From Triticum aestivum (taxonomy: Eukaryota > Streptophyta > Magnoliopsida > Poales > Poaceae), in assembly GCF_018294505.1 (NCBI RefSeq), contig NC_057810.1, positions 209,764,113-209,828,112 on the forward strand: a stretch of DNA of 64,000 bases, written 5' to 3'. The notes beneath the pieces are model-generated. The model saw nothing but the letters and a program-made list of their open reading frames with translations. It had not been told where the DNA came from and ran no database searches. Position 1 is the stretch's first letter. Each line of letters starts with the position of its first letter. The position numbers and the translations under genes are program-made. Shown piece after piece: positions 43,088 to 54,732 of this stretch.

Positions 43088-44597
43088 TGATACGTCCATT
43101 TTTTATCATGTTTACCTACTATTATTTATGATGTTTTATTGCATAATAATGCTTTTTTGAGTAATTCTAATGCCTTTTCTCTCATAATATGCAAGGTTCA
43201 CACAAGGAGGGAGAATTCCGACAGCTGGAAATCTGGACCTGAAAAAGCTACATCAGGCTACCTATTCTGCACAACTCCAAATGAGCTGAAACTTCACAAG
43301 GACTTTTTATGGAATAAATAAGAAATACTGGAGCAAATTACTATCGGAGGGGGGCCACCTAGTGAGCACAGGTGCGCCAAGCCCCCCAGGCACGCCCTGG
43401 TGGGTTGTGCTCAGCCCAGCCCACCTCCAGTGCCCCTCTTCTGGTATATAAGTCATTTTGACCTAGAAAAAAATAAAGAGAGGACTTTTGGTATAGAGCG
43501 CCGCCGTCTCAAGGCGGAACTTGGGCAGGAGCACTTTTGCCCTCCGGCGGAGCGATTCCGCGGTGGGAACTTGCCTCCCGGAGGGAGAAATCATCGTTAT
43601 CATCATCACCAATAACTCTCCCATCTTGGGGCGGGCAATATCTATCAACATCTTCAACAACACCATCTCCTCTCAAACCCTAGTTCATATCTTGTGTTCA
43701 ATCTTTATATCGGAACCTCAGATTGGTACTTTTGGGTGACTAGTAGTGTTGATTACATCTTGTAGTTGATCACTATATGGTTTATTTGGTGGAAGATTAT
43801 ATGTTCAGATCCATTATGCTATTTAATACTCCTCTGATCGTGAACATGTTTATCACTTGTGAGTGGTTACTTTTGTTCTTGAGGTCACAGGAGAAATCTT
43901 ATTGCAAGTAATCATGTGAATTTTATATGTGTTCGATATTTTGATGGTATGTATGTTGTGATTCCCTTAGTGGTGTTATGTGAACGTCGACTATGTAACA
44001 CTTCACCATATTTGGGCCTAAGGGAATGCATTGTGTAGTAGTTATTAGAAGATGGGTTGTGAGAGTGACAGAAGCTTAAACCCTAGTTTATGCGCTATCC
44101 CGTAAGGGACCGATTTGGATCCAAAAGTTTAATGTTATGGTTAGAATTATTCTTAATACTTTTCTCGTAGTTGCGGATGGTTGCGAGGGGGTTAATCATA
44201 AGTAGGAGGTTTGTTCAAGTAAGAACAGCACCTAAGCACCGATCCACCCACATATCAAATTATCAAAGTAGTGAACACAAGTTGAACCAACATGATGAAA
44301 GTGACTAGATGAAATTCCTGTGTACCCTCAAGAGCACTTTGCTTATTATAAGAGACCGTGTTGGCTTGTACTTTGCCTCAAAAGGATTGGGCTACCTTGC
44401 TGCACTTTTGTTACTATTATCGTTACTTGCTCGTTACAAATTACCTTGCTATCAAACTACTTGTTACTTATAATTCCAGTGCTTGCAGACATTAACTTGC
44501 TGAAAACCACTTGTCATTTCCTTTTGCTCCTCATTGGGTTCGACACTCTTACTTATCGAAAGGACTAAGATTGACCCCCTATACATGTGGGTCATCA
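43088..44597 (+). repeat. 5' LTR of element D (1510 bp)
   Basis: TGATACGTCCATTTT...GTGGGTCATCA. The first 350 bp are repeated at 60599-60948 with few differences. Confidence 0.9.
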
Positions 44598-44608
44598 AGG
44601 CTATTTTC

Positions 44609-44626
44609 TGGCACCGTTGCCGGGGA
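44609..44626 (+). other. Primer binding site of element D (tRNA-Asp type)
   Basis: TGGCACCGTTGCCGGGGA, one base off the tRNA-Asp complement (A for G at position 5), 11 bp after the LTR. Confidence 0.8.
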
Positions 44627-44703
44627 GTGAAGCGCTCTTGGTAAGTGGAAATTGGTAAGGAAAAATTATTACTACGTGCTGAAATTTATTGTCACTTGTT
44701 ACT

Positions 44704-45722
44704 ATGGAGAACAATACTTTGAGGGGTTTGTTCGGGGTATCTTCACCTCGATCGGAACCACAATTAGTTGCCCCTCAACCCACTGCACCTACTAAAAATA
44801 TTGAATATGAAATTCCTTCGGGTATGATAGAACAGCCGCTAGCTAATCCTTATGCAGGAGATGGAACCGAACATCCTGATATGCACTTGATATATGTGGA
44901 TGAAATTTGTGGATTGTTTCAGCTTGCAGGTTTACCCGGAGATGAAGCTAAGAAGAAGGTTTTCCCTTTATCTTTGAAGGTAAAGGCATTTACATGGTAT
45001 AGGCTATGCAATGATATTGGATCTTGGAATTGGAATCGGTTGAAATTGGAATTCCATGAAAAAAATTATCCTATGCATCTAGTTCATCATGATCGGAATT
45101 ATATATATTATTTTTTTGGCCTCATGAAGGAGAAAGCATCGCTCTAACTTGGGGGAGGCTTAAGTCAATGTTATATTCATGCCCCAACCATGAGCTCTCA
45201 AGAGAAATTATTATTCAAAAAATTTATGCTCGGCTTCCTCATAATGATCGATCCACGCTCGATACTTCTTGTACCGGTTCCTTTTTGAAGAAGACTATTG
45301 AATTCCGGTGGGATCTTTTGGAAAGAATTAAACACAACTCTGAATATTGGGAACTCGACGAAGGTAAAGAGTCAGGTATTAAGCTTAAGTTTGATTGTGT
45401 TAAATCTTTTATGAATACCGATGCTTTTCAAAAGTTTAGCACTAAATATGGACTTGACTCTGAGATAGTAGCCTCTTTCTGTGAATCTTTTGCTAGGGTT
45501 GATCTCCCTAAACAGAATTGGTTTAAATATCACCCACCTATTAAAGAAGAAATTAAAGAACTAGTAATAGCTAAAGATGAAACTATTATTTATAATGTTG
45601 ATCTAGTTGTTCTTACTACTTATATTGAAAAACCACCTTTCCCTGTTAGGATGAAGGAACATGCTAAAGTTTCAACTGTGGTCAATAAAAGTTATATTAG
45701 AACACCTAAACCAGCTGGATAA
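44704..45722 (+). pseudogene. Gag of element D
   Basis: ATG at 44704 (MENNTLRGLFGVSSPRSEPQ). The capsid-type core is VFPLSLKVKAFTWYRLCNDI, then NWNRLKLEFHEKNYP. The frame stops at 45145-45147 and text continues in another frame from about 45150 (MLYSCPNHELSREIIIQKIY, TLDTSCTGSFLKKTIEFRW) to TAG/TAA at 45720. One frameshift therefore splits gag. The spacing and sequence match plant Athila-type gag, which forms the virus-like particle. A canonical zinc knuckle is not visible. Confidence 0.75.
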
Positions 45723-45746
45723 ATCAAGGTAGAACCTAGTGTTGCT

Positions 45747-46154
45747 ATGGTTAAGGATCTCCTGGTTAAAAATATAGATGAGCATGTTATTTACTTCTGT
45801 GGTGAAGCTGCTAGAATTGACAAGCCCGATGAAAAAGATAAACATAGACCCGTTGTTGACATGCCCGTTGTCTCAGTTAAGATAGGATATCACTGTTATC
45901 ATGGTTTATGTGACATAGGTGCTAGCGTGAGTGTTATTCCTTTCACTTTATATCAAGAAATTATGAATGACATAGCACCCGCTGAGATAGAAGACATATA
46001 TGTTATTATTAAACTTGCTAATAGAGACACCATCACACCACTTGGGATTGTTAGAGATGTTGAAGCCTTATGTGGGAAAATAAAATACCCTGCTTATTTT
46101 CTTGTTCTTGGTAGACCTTTCTTGAACACTGTTAATGCTAAAAATAGATTGTGA
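45747..46154 (+). pseudogene. Aspartic protease domain of element D
   Basis: The frame carries KIGYHCYHGLCDIGASVSVI, with the retropepsin-type active site D-I-G-A-S. LANRDTITPLGIVRDVEALC and FLVLGRPFLNTVNA (the flap and ALGRPFL-like region of Ty3/Gypsy proteases) follow. It is separated from gag only by an in-frame stop at 45720-45722 and ends at TGA 46152. The protease would process the Gag-Pol precursor. The catalytic Asp is present, but the reading frame to the polymerase is broken. Confidence 0.75.
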
Positions 46155-48155
46155 GAAACAAACTGTCGGTGTTAGTTTTGGTGATGAGTCTCATGAGTTT
46201 AATTTTTCCAAGTTTAGTAGAAAGCATCATAAAAAAAGAATTGCCTAGTAACGATGAAATCATTGGTCTTGCTTCTATTGATGTACCTCCTATTGATCGT
46301 TTAGAACAATATCTGCTAGACCATGAAAATGATTTGCATATGCACGAAAGAAATGAAATAGATAAGATTTTCCTTGAACAACAACCTCTGCTTAAGCACA
46401 ATTTGCCTATTGAAACTCTAGGAGGTCCTCCTCCACCTAAAGGTGATCATGTGTTTGAATTAAAACAATTGCCAGACACTTTGAAATATGCTTATCTTGA
46501 TGAGAAGAAGATATATCCTGTTATTATTAGTGCTAACCTTTCAAAACATGAATAAGAAAGATTATTAAAGGTTCTGAAGAAGCACCGAGCTTCTATTGCA
46601 TATACTATTGATGATCTTAAGGGCATCAGTCCCACTCTATGTCAGCACAAGATTAATATGGAACATGATGTTAAACCCGTTGTTGATCACCAACATCGCT
46701 TAAATCCGAGGATGAAAGAAGTGGTAAGAATGGAAATATTAAAACTTCTGGAAGCAGGTATAATCTATCCTATAGCTGATAGTAGATGGGTAAGTCTTGT
46801 CCATTGTGTCCCTAAGAAAGGAGGTATTACTATTGTTCCTAATGAAAAGAATGAACTTATTCCACAAAGAATTGTTACAGGCTATATGATGGTAATTGAT
46901 TTAGAAAATTAAACAAAGCAACTAAAAAAGATCATTACCCTCTGCCTTCTATTGATCAAATGCTAGAAAGATTATCTAAGCACACACATTTTTGCTTCCT
47001 TGATGGATATTCTGGTATTTTCACAAATACTTGTTTCTCAACCTGATCAAGAAAAGACCACTTTTACTTGTCCTTTTGGAACTTATGCTTATAGACATAT
47101 GCCTTTTGGTTTGTGCAATGCACCTGCTACCTTTCAAAGATGTATGACTGCTACATTCTCTGACTTTTGTGAAAAGATTGTTGAGGTTCTGATGGATGAT
47201 TTTTCTTTTTATGGGATGTCTTTTGATGATTGTTTAAGCAATCTTGATCACGTCTTGCAGAGATGTGAACAAACAAATCTTGTCTTGAATTGGGAGAAGT
47301 GCCACTTTATGGTTAATGAAGGTATTGTTATGGGCCATAAAATTTCTGAAAGAGGTATTGAGGTGGACAAAGCTAAGGTTGATACAATTGAGAAAATGCC
47401 ATGTCCTAAAGATATCAAAGGTATTCGTAGTTTCCTTGGTCATGTTGGTTTCTATAGGAGAATTATCAAAGATGCTTCTAAAATTTCTAGGCCTCTTATA
47501 AATCTTTTGCAAAACGATATTCCTTTTGTTTTTTATGATGATTGTTTAGAAGCCTTCGAAACACTCAAGAAAGCCTTAATTTCTGCACCTATTGTTCAAC
47601 CACCTGATTGGAACTTGCCTTTTGAAATTATGTGTTATGCTAGTGATTATGCTGTTGGTGCTTTTCTAGGACAAAGAGTTGATAAGAAACTGAATGTTAT
47701 TCACTACGCAAGTAAAACTCTAGATAGTGCACAAATAAATTATGCTACTACTGAAAAAGAAATTCTAGCAGTGGTGTGTGCTTGTGATAAATTTAGTTCT
47801 TATATTGTAGACTCGAAAATAATTGTTCACACTGATCATGCTGCAATAAAGTATCTTATGGAAAAGAAGGATGCCAAACCTAGGCTTATTCGATGGGTTC
47901 TCTTGCTACAAGAATTTGATTTGCATATCATTGATAGATAAGGAGCAGAGAACCCTGTAGCTGATAAACTGTCTAGGCTTGAAAATGTTCTTGATGACCC
48001 ACTCCCTATTGATGACAGTTTTCCTAATGAGCAATTAGCTGCAATAAATGTTTCTAATGGTACACCTTGGTATGCTGACTATGCTAATTACATTGTTGCT
48101 AAATACATACCCCCTAGCTTCACATACCAACAAAAGAAAAAAAAATCTTCTGTGA
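46151..48155 (+). pseudogene. Reverse transcriptase and RNase H of element D
   Basis: Linker text (46151-46555) leads to RT: HRLNPRMKEVVRMEILKLLE, GIIYPIADSRWVSLVHCVPK, then [20 protein letters not shown], the catalytic [10 protein letters not shown] (MDD motif as in Athila) and [18 protein letters not shown]. RNase H has [31 protein letters not shown] and [20 protein letters not shown]. Breaks include a stop at 46553, frameshifts near 46906 and 47020, and a stop at 47939. The enzyme would copy the RNA and remove the template. All key motifs remain, so decay is recent or slow. Confidence 0.85.
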
Positions 48156-49396
48156 TTTAAGACATTACTTTTGGGATGACCCACATCTTTATAAAGAAGG
48201 AGTAGATGGTATTATTAGACGTTGGGTACCTGAGCATGAACAGGGACAAATCCTACGAAAATGTCACTCTAAAGCTTATGGAGGACATTGTGCGGGAGAC
48301 ATAACTTCTCACAAGGTATTGCAATCTGGATTTTATTGGCCTACTCTCTTCAAGGATGCTCGTAAGTTTGTCTTATCTTGTGATGAATGTCAAAGAATAG
48401 GTAATACCGGTAAGCGTCAAGAAATGCCTATGAATTATTCACTTGTTGTGAACCATTTGATGTTTGGGGATTTGATTACGTGGGACCTTTTACTTCCTCT
48501 AATGGGTATACTCATATTTTGGTTGTTGTTGATTATCTTACTAAGTGGGTAGAAGTTATTCCAACTAGTAGTGCTGATCACAACACCTCTATTAAAATGC
48601 TTAAAGAAGTTATTTTCCCAAGGTTTGGAGTCCCTAGATATTTAATGACCGATGGTGGTTCACACTTTATTCATGGTGCTTTCCGTAAAATGCTTACCAA
48701 GTATGATGTTAACCATAGAATTGCATCACCCTATCACCCTCAGTCTATGGTCAAGTTGAACTTAGCAATAGAGAAACAAAATTAATTTTAAAAAAGACTG
48801 TCAATAGGTCCCAGAAGAATTGGTCTAAGAAATTAGATGATGCACTTTGGGCTTAAAGAACAACATATAAAAATCCTATGGGTATGTCTCCTTATAAAAT
48901 GGTTTGTGGAAAAGCTTGTCATTTGCCTCTTGAGTTAGAACATAAAGCTTATTGGGCAATTAAAGAACTCAACTATGATTTCAAACTTGCCCGTGAGAAG
49001 AGGTTATTTGATATTAGCTCACTAGATGAATGGAGAACCCAAGCTTATGAAAATGCCAAGTTATTTAAATAAAAAGTTAAAAGATGGCATGACAAAAGAA
49101 TCCAAAAATGTGAGTTCAAAGTTGGAGATTATGTTCTTTTGTACAACTCTCATTTCAGATTCTTTGCAGGAAAACTCCTCTCCAAATGGGAAGGACCCTA
49201 TGTTATCGAGGAGGTTTATCGATCTGGAGCTATCAACATAAATAATGTCGAAGGCACTAACTCGAGGGTTGTTAATGGGCAACGAATAAAACATTATATC
49301 TCATGTATGCCCCTTAATGTTGAAAGCAATATTATCCAAACTATGACACCAGAAGAACACATAAAAGAAACCTTCCGGAACACTCCAGAATCGTGA
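48156..49396 (+). pseudogene. Integrase of element D
   Basis: Zinc-binding part: LRKCHSKAYGGHCAGDITSH, then FVLSCDECQRIGN (HHCC). Core: [20 protein letters not shown] (first Asp), [19 protein letters not shown] (second Asp), and HPQ followed, only after a frameshift, by VELSNREIK with the catalytic Glu. C-terminal part: KVGDYVLLYNSHFRFFAGKL and SKWEGPYVIEEVYRSGAINI, to TGA at 49394. Frameshifts occur near 48140 (beside a run of nine A), 48465 and 48750, with stops at 48856 and 49070. It would insert the cDNA. This copy cannot make one chain. Confidence 0.85.
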
Positions 49397-49739
49397 AAAA
49401 AAGGAGGTACGTGATACGGTAAGTAAACAGACTCCAAAAATCTGCAAAAATATTTTATGTCTGTTTTGGAATATAACAAAAATTAGGAAAATAAGAAACA
49501 ACCAGGGAGGCACCCCTGGTGGGCACAAGACACCAGGGCGCACCTGGCTTGCCAGGCGCGCCCCAGTGGGTTGTGCCCACCTCGGGTACCTCTCGAACTC
49601 TGTTTTTCTTCCATTTGCTTGTTTCCCAAGATAAAAAAATTCTTTATGTACCCCCTGAGCCTATTAACCTTCGCATCACAGAGAAATCTTCTATTTTATT
49701 TTCTTGCTATTTTTTGTCAGATCTGTTAACCCAGGCATC
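49397..49739 (+). other. Spacer between integrase and third ORF of element D
   Basis: Contains a GC-rich GGCGCACC/AGGCGCGCCC patch (49535-49565) that resembles LTR text of related elements. No coding motif. Confidence 0.5.
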
Positions 49740-50281
49740 ATGTCTTCTCCATCTCCAACGATGAAGAAAGTGATGCTTGGTTGCTTCAGGTGGAGTCCAG
49801 GGGAGAGGGGGATTGAAGAGGTCGCTATGGAGGAAGATGAGGGAGACTCGCTTGGAGTTCACCCTCCAGCCTCCGAGAGGGGCACCCTGGCCGCCATCTC
49901 CACTCGTCCTAACTCCCATCAAGCCATGAGGCCAACAAACGATCAAGAGAACCCCGGAGAGCAGGAAGAACTCCCCCCAAGGAGGCCCTTACACAGGTTA
50001 CATCGTAAAAAAATTCACAATCCGATTCACAATTATGGGTTCGAAAATACTCCTCGTGTGCACATACCGTCCAATTGGGACATATCTCCTCCAAGAGAAG
50101 GTGATGCAGGAACAAGTTCTTGGGTCCAGAGAATAAACATATTATGGCTGAAGTGGAGAAAAACACTGAGTTGCTTCATAAAGCCCTTCACGAGATTCAA
50201 GGCTTGAAGGAGGCATTCATGGATATTTTGGGAGTTATTTCATCACAGCCACCTCCTTCTTCATCTCCAAAAGAAATTTGA
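49740..50281 (+). pseudogene. Third ORF of element D (post-pol), charged and coiled-coil-like
   Basis: The ATG at 49740 opens MSSPSPTMKKVMLGCFRWSP and reads 156 codons with acidic and proline-rich text (EDEGDSLGVHPPASERGTLA, QENPGEQEELPPRR). Near 50120 the frame that makes sense changes: an ATG at 50144 continues MAEVEKNTELLHKALHEIQG, then LKEAFMDILGVISSQ, a likely coiled coil, to TGA 50279-50281. I infer one protein split by a single frameshift. It lies at the position of the extra or envelope-like ORF of Athila elements, but no signal peptide or membrane segment is visible, so an envelope role is not supported. Function unknown. Confidence 0.5.
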
Positions 50282-50290
50282 GTATCGGGT

Positions 50291-50295
50291 ATGGG
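50291..50295 (+). repeat. Target site duplication ATGGG, left copy (element F)
   Basis: Exact copy at 59048-59052. Confidence 0.9.
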
Positions 50296-52008
50296 TGTTG
50301 GAAATATGCCCTAGAGGCAATAATAAAAGGATTATTATTATATTTCTTTGTTCATGATAGTTGTCTTTTATTCATGCTATAATTGTATTATCCGGAAATC
50401 GTAATACACGTGTGAATACTTAGACCATAACATGTCCCTAGTGAGCCTCTAGTTGACTAGCTCGTTGATCAATAGATAGCCATGGTTTCCTGACTATGGA
50501 CATTGGATGTCGTTGATAACGGGATCACATCATTAGGAGAATGATGTGATGGACAAGACCCAATCCTAAGCATAGCACAAGATCGTGTAGTTCGTTTGCT
50601 AGAGCTTTTCCAATGTCAAGTATCTTTTCCTTAGAGCATGAGATCGTGTAACTCCCGGATACCGTAGGAGTGCTTTGGGTGTACCAAACGTCACAACGTA
50701 ACTGGGTGACTATAAAGGTGCACTACAGGTATCTCCGAAAGTGTCTGTTGGGTTGACATGGATCGAGACTGGGATTTGTCACTCCGTATAACGGAGAGGT
50801 ATCACTGGGCCCACTCGGTAGTGCATCATCATAATGAGCTCAAAGTGATCAAGTGTCTGGTCACGGGATCATGCATTACAGTACGAGTAAAGTGACTTGC
50901 CGGCAACGAGATTGAACGAGGTATTGGGATACCGACAATCGAATCTCGGGCAAGTAACATACCGTCTGACAAAGGGAATAGTATACGGGGTTGCTTGAAT
51001 CCTCGACATCGTGGTTCATCCGATGAGATCATCGAGGAGTATGTGGGAGCCAACATGGGTATCCAGATCCCGCTGTTGGTTATTGACCGGAGAGCCGTCT
51101 CGGTCATGTCTGCATGTCTCCCGAACCCGTAGGGTCTACACACTTAAGGTTCGGTGACGCTAGGGTTGTATGAATATGAGTATGCAGCAAACCGAATGTT
51201 GTTCGGAGTCCCGGATGAGATCCCGGACGTCACGAGGAGTTCCGAAATGGTCCGGAGGTAAAGAATTATATATATAGGAAGTGTTGTTTCGGCCATCAGG
51301 AAAGCTTCGGGGTCACTCGGTATTGTACCGGGACCACCGGAAGGGTCCCGGGGGTCCACCGGGTGGGGCCACCTATCTTGGAGGGGCCCGTGGGCTGAAG
51401 TGGGAGGGGAACCAGCCCCTAGTGGGCTGGTGCGCCCCCCCTTGGTCCCCCCCTGCGCCTAGGGTTGGAAACCCTAGGTGGGGGGCGCGCCCCACTTGCC
51501 TTGGGGGGCACTCCACCCCCCTGGCCGCCGCCCCCCTTGGGAGATTGGATCTCCAGGGCCGGCGCCCCCCCTGGGGGCCTATATAAAGGAGGGGGGAGGG
51601 AGGGCAGCCGCACCCTAAGTCTTGGTGCCTCCCTCCCCCTGCTACACCTCTTCCTCCTCCCGCAGCTGCTTGGCGAAGCCCTGCCGGAGTCCTGCTGCAT
51701 CCACCACCATGCCGTAGTGCTGCTGGATCTTCATCAACCTCTCCTTCCCCCTTGCTGGATCAAGACGGAGGAGACGTCACGCTGACCGTACGTGTGTTGA
51801 ACGCGGAGGTGCCATCCGTTCGGCGCTAGGATCTCCGATGATAGGATCACGACGAGAACGACTCCCTCAACCCCATTCTCTTGAACGCTTCCGCACGCGA
51901 TCTACAAGTGGTATGTAGATGCATCTCTCTCTCTCGTTGCTAGATGAACTCATAGATGGATCTTGGTGAACGTAGGAAAATTTTTATTTTATGCAACGTT
52001 CCCAAACA
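50296..52008 (+). repeat. 5' LTR of element F (1713 bp)
   Basis: TATA box TATATAAA at 51580-51587, within a GC-rich promoter region with C/G homopolymers. It differs from the 3' LTR at roughly twenty positions in the first ~960 bp by eye, most of them C/T or G/A changes. Confidence 0.93.
51580..51587 (+). promoter_or_regulatory. LTR TATA box of element F
   Basis: GGGCCTATATAAAGGAGG, with a copy at 58617-58624 in the 3' LTR. It sits where the genomic RNA promoter of Angela/BARE elements is expected. Confidence 0.65.
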
Positions 52009-52009
52009 G

Positions 52010-52026
52010 TGGCATCATGAGCTAGG
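52010..52026 (+). other. Primer binding site of element F (initiator Met tRNA type, mutated)
   Basis: TGGCATCATGAGCTAGG one base after the LTR. The canonical Copia site begins TGGTATCAGAGC, so at least two bases have changed. Confidence 0.75.
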
Positions 52027-53312
52027 TCTATGCGTAGTTCTCTATTGCACGAGTAGAACACAAATCTGTTGTGGGCGTAGATCTTGTCAACTTGCTTGCC
52101 ACTACTAGTCTTTTCTTGCTTCAGCGGTATTGTGGGATGAAGCGGCCCGGACCGACCTTACACGTACGCTTACGTGAGACAGGTTCCACCGACTGACATG
52201 CACTAGTTGCATAAGGTGGCTAGCGGGTGTCTGTCTCTCCTACTTTAGTTGGAGCGGATTCGATGAAAAGGGTCCTTATGAAGGGTAAATAGAAGTTGAC
52301 AAAATCACGTTGTGGTTATTCGTAGGTAAGAAAACGTTCTTGCTAGAATCCAATTGCAGCCACGTACAAGATGCAACAACAATTAGAGGACGTCTAACTT
52401 GTTTTTGCAGCAATTGTCATGTGATGTGATATGGCCAGAAGTTGTGATGAATGATGAATGATATATTGTGATGTATGAGATCATGTTCTTGTAATAGGAA
52501 TCACGACTTGCATGTCGATGAGTATGACAACAGGCAGGAGCCATAGGAGTTGTCTTAATTATTGTATGACCTGCGTGTCAATGATTTAACGCCATGTAAT
52601 TACTTTACTTTATTGCTAAAACGTTAGCTATAGTAGTAGAAGTAATAGTTGGCGAGCAACTTCATGGAGGTACGATGATGGAGATCATGATGATGGAGAT
52701 CATGGTGTCATTGCCGGTGACGAAGATGATCATGGAGCCCCGAAGATGGAGATCGAAGGAGCTATATGATATTGGCCATATCATGTCACTACTTTATATA
52801 ATTGCATGTGATGTTTATTATGTTTTATGCATCTTGTTTACTTAGAATGGCGGTAGTAAATAAGATGATCCCTTATAATAATTTCAAGAAAGTGTTCCCC
52901 CTGACTATGCGCCGTTGCTAAAGTTCGTCGTTTCGAAGCACCACATGATGATCGGGTGTGATAGATCCTTACGTTCACATACAACGGGTGTAAGGCAGTT
53001 TTACACATGCATAAACACTTAGGGTTAACTTGACGAGCCTAGCATGTACAGACATGGCCTCGGAACACAAGAGACCGAAAGGTCGAACATGAGTCGTATG
53101 GAAGATACGATTAACATGGAGATTTTCACCGATGATGACTAGTCCGTCTCACGTGATGATCGGACACGGCCTAGTCGACTCGGATCGTGTAACACTTAGA
53201 TGACTAGAGGGATGTCAAATCTGAGTGGGAGTTCATTAAATAATTTGATTAGATGAACTTAATTATCATGAACTTAGTCTAAAATCTTTGCAAAATATGT
53301 CTTGTAGATCAA
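52027..53312 (+). other. Long untranslated leader of element F
   Basis: About 1.3 kb between primer site and gag with no ORF of note, as is usual in Angela/BARE elements, which have long structured leaders. Confidence 0.7.
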
Positions 53313-54203
53313 ATGGCCAATGCTCATGTCAACATGAACTTCAACGCGTTCCTAGAGAAAACCAAGTTGAAAGATGATGGCAGCAACTATTCGGACTGGG
53401 TCCGGAACCTGAGGATCATCCTCATAGCAGCCAAGAAAGCATATGTCCTAGAAGGACCGCTAGGTGAAGGACCCATCCCAGAGAACCAAGACGTTATGAA
53501 CGCTTGGCAGTCACGTGTTGATGATTACTCCCTCGTTCAGTGCAGCATGCTTTACAGCTTAGAACCGGGGCTCCAAAAGCGTTTTGAGCAACACGGAGCA
53601 TATGAGATGTTCGAGGAGCTGAAAATGGTTTTTCAAGCTCATGCCCGGGTCGAGAGATATGAAGTCTCCGACAAATTCTATAGTTGTAAGATGGAGGAAA
53701 ACAGTTCTATCAGTGAGCACATACTCAAAATGTCTGGGTTGCACAACCGCCTGTCCCAGCTGGAGATCAACCTCCCGGGCGAGGCGGTCATTGACAGAAT
53801 CCTTCAGTCGCTCCCACCGAGCTACAAGAGCTTTGTGATGAACTACAATATGCAGCGGATGGTAAAGACCATTCCTGAAGTATTTTCAATGCTGAAGTCA
53901 GCAGAGGTTGAAATCAAGAAATAACATCAAGTGTTGATGGTCAATAAGACCACTAAGTTCAAGAAGGGCAAGGGTAAGAAGAACTTCAAGAAGGACGGCA
54001 AAGATGTTGCCGCGCCCGGTAAGCCAGTTTCCGGGAAGAAGTCAAAGAACGGACCCAAGCCTAAGACTGAGTGCTTTTATTGCAAAGGGAAGGGTCACTG
54101 GAAGCGGAACTGCCCCAAATACTTAGCGGACAAGAAGGCCGGCAACACTAAAGGTATATGTGATATACATGTAATTGATGGTGTACCTTACCAGTACTCG
54201 TAG
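53313..54203 (+). pseudogene. Gag of element F (capsid and zinc knuckle)
   Basis: ATG at 53313 (MANAHVNMNFNAFLEKTKLK). The UBN2/Copia gag core is NYSDWVRNLRIILIAAKKAY, LVQCSMLYSLEPGLQKRFEQ and LPPSYKSFVMNYNM. An in-frame TAA at 53922-53924 interrupts after 203 codons. The same frame continues with a Lys-rich stretch and the zinc knuckle CFYCKGKGHWKRNC (CX2CX4HX4C), ending at 54201. Gag builds the particle and binds RNA through the knuckle. Confidence 0.9.
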
Positions 54204-54732
54204 TAACTCCTGGGTATTTGATACCGGTGCCGTTGCTCACATTTGTAACTCACAGCAGGAGCTGCGAAATAAGCGGAGACTGGTGAAGGACGAGGTGACG
54301 ATGCGCGTCAGGAATAGTTCCAAGGTCGATGTGATCGCCGTCGGCACGCTACCTCTACATTTACCCACGGGATTAGTTATGAACCTCAATAATCGTTATT
54401 TAGTGCCAAGTTTGAGCATGAACATTGTATCTGGATCTCGTTTAATACGAGATGGCTACTCATTTAAATCCGAGAATAATGGTTGTTCTATTTATATGAG
54501 AGATATGTTTTATGGTCATGCCCCAATGGTCAATGGTTTATTCTTAATGAATCTCGAGTGTAATGTTACACATATTCATAGTGTGAATACCAAAAGATGT
54601 AAAGTTGATAACGATAGTCCCACATACTTGTGGCACTACCGCCTTGGTCACATTGGTGTCAAGCGCATGAAGAAGCTCCATGCTGATGGACTTTTAGAGT
54701 CTCTCGATTATGAATCATTTGACACATGCTAA
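54175..54732 (+). pseudogene. Protease and integrase N-terminus of element F
   Basis: Entered by a frameshift from gag near 54175-54190. STRSNSWVFDTGAVAHICNS has the D-T-G-A protease active site. The GAG-pre-integrase/zinc region follows (LWHYRLGHIGVKRMKKLHAD, then SFDTC), with the final Cys pair split by a stop at 54730-54732 (C, stop, PC). The protease processes the polyprotein. Confidence 0.88.

Noticed and set aside
49740..50281. Envelope gene in element D
   Set aside because: No signal peptide, membrane segment or Cys-rich ectodomain is visible.
51281..51785. Pro/Gly-rich ORFs in the element F LTRs (also 58201-58822)
   Set aside because: They arise from C/G homopolymers in the LTR promoter region and overlap on both strands; no protein is expected there.
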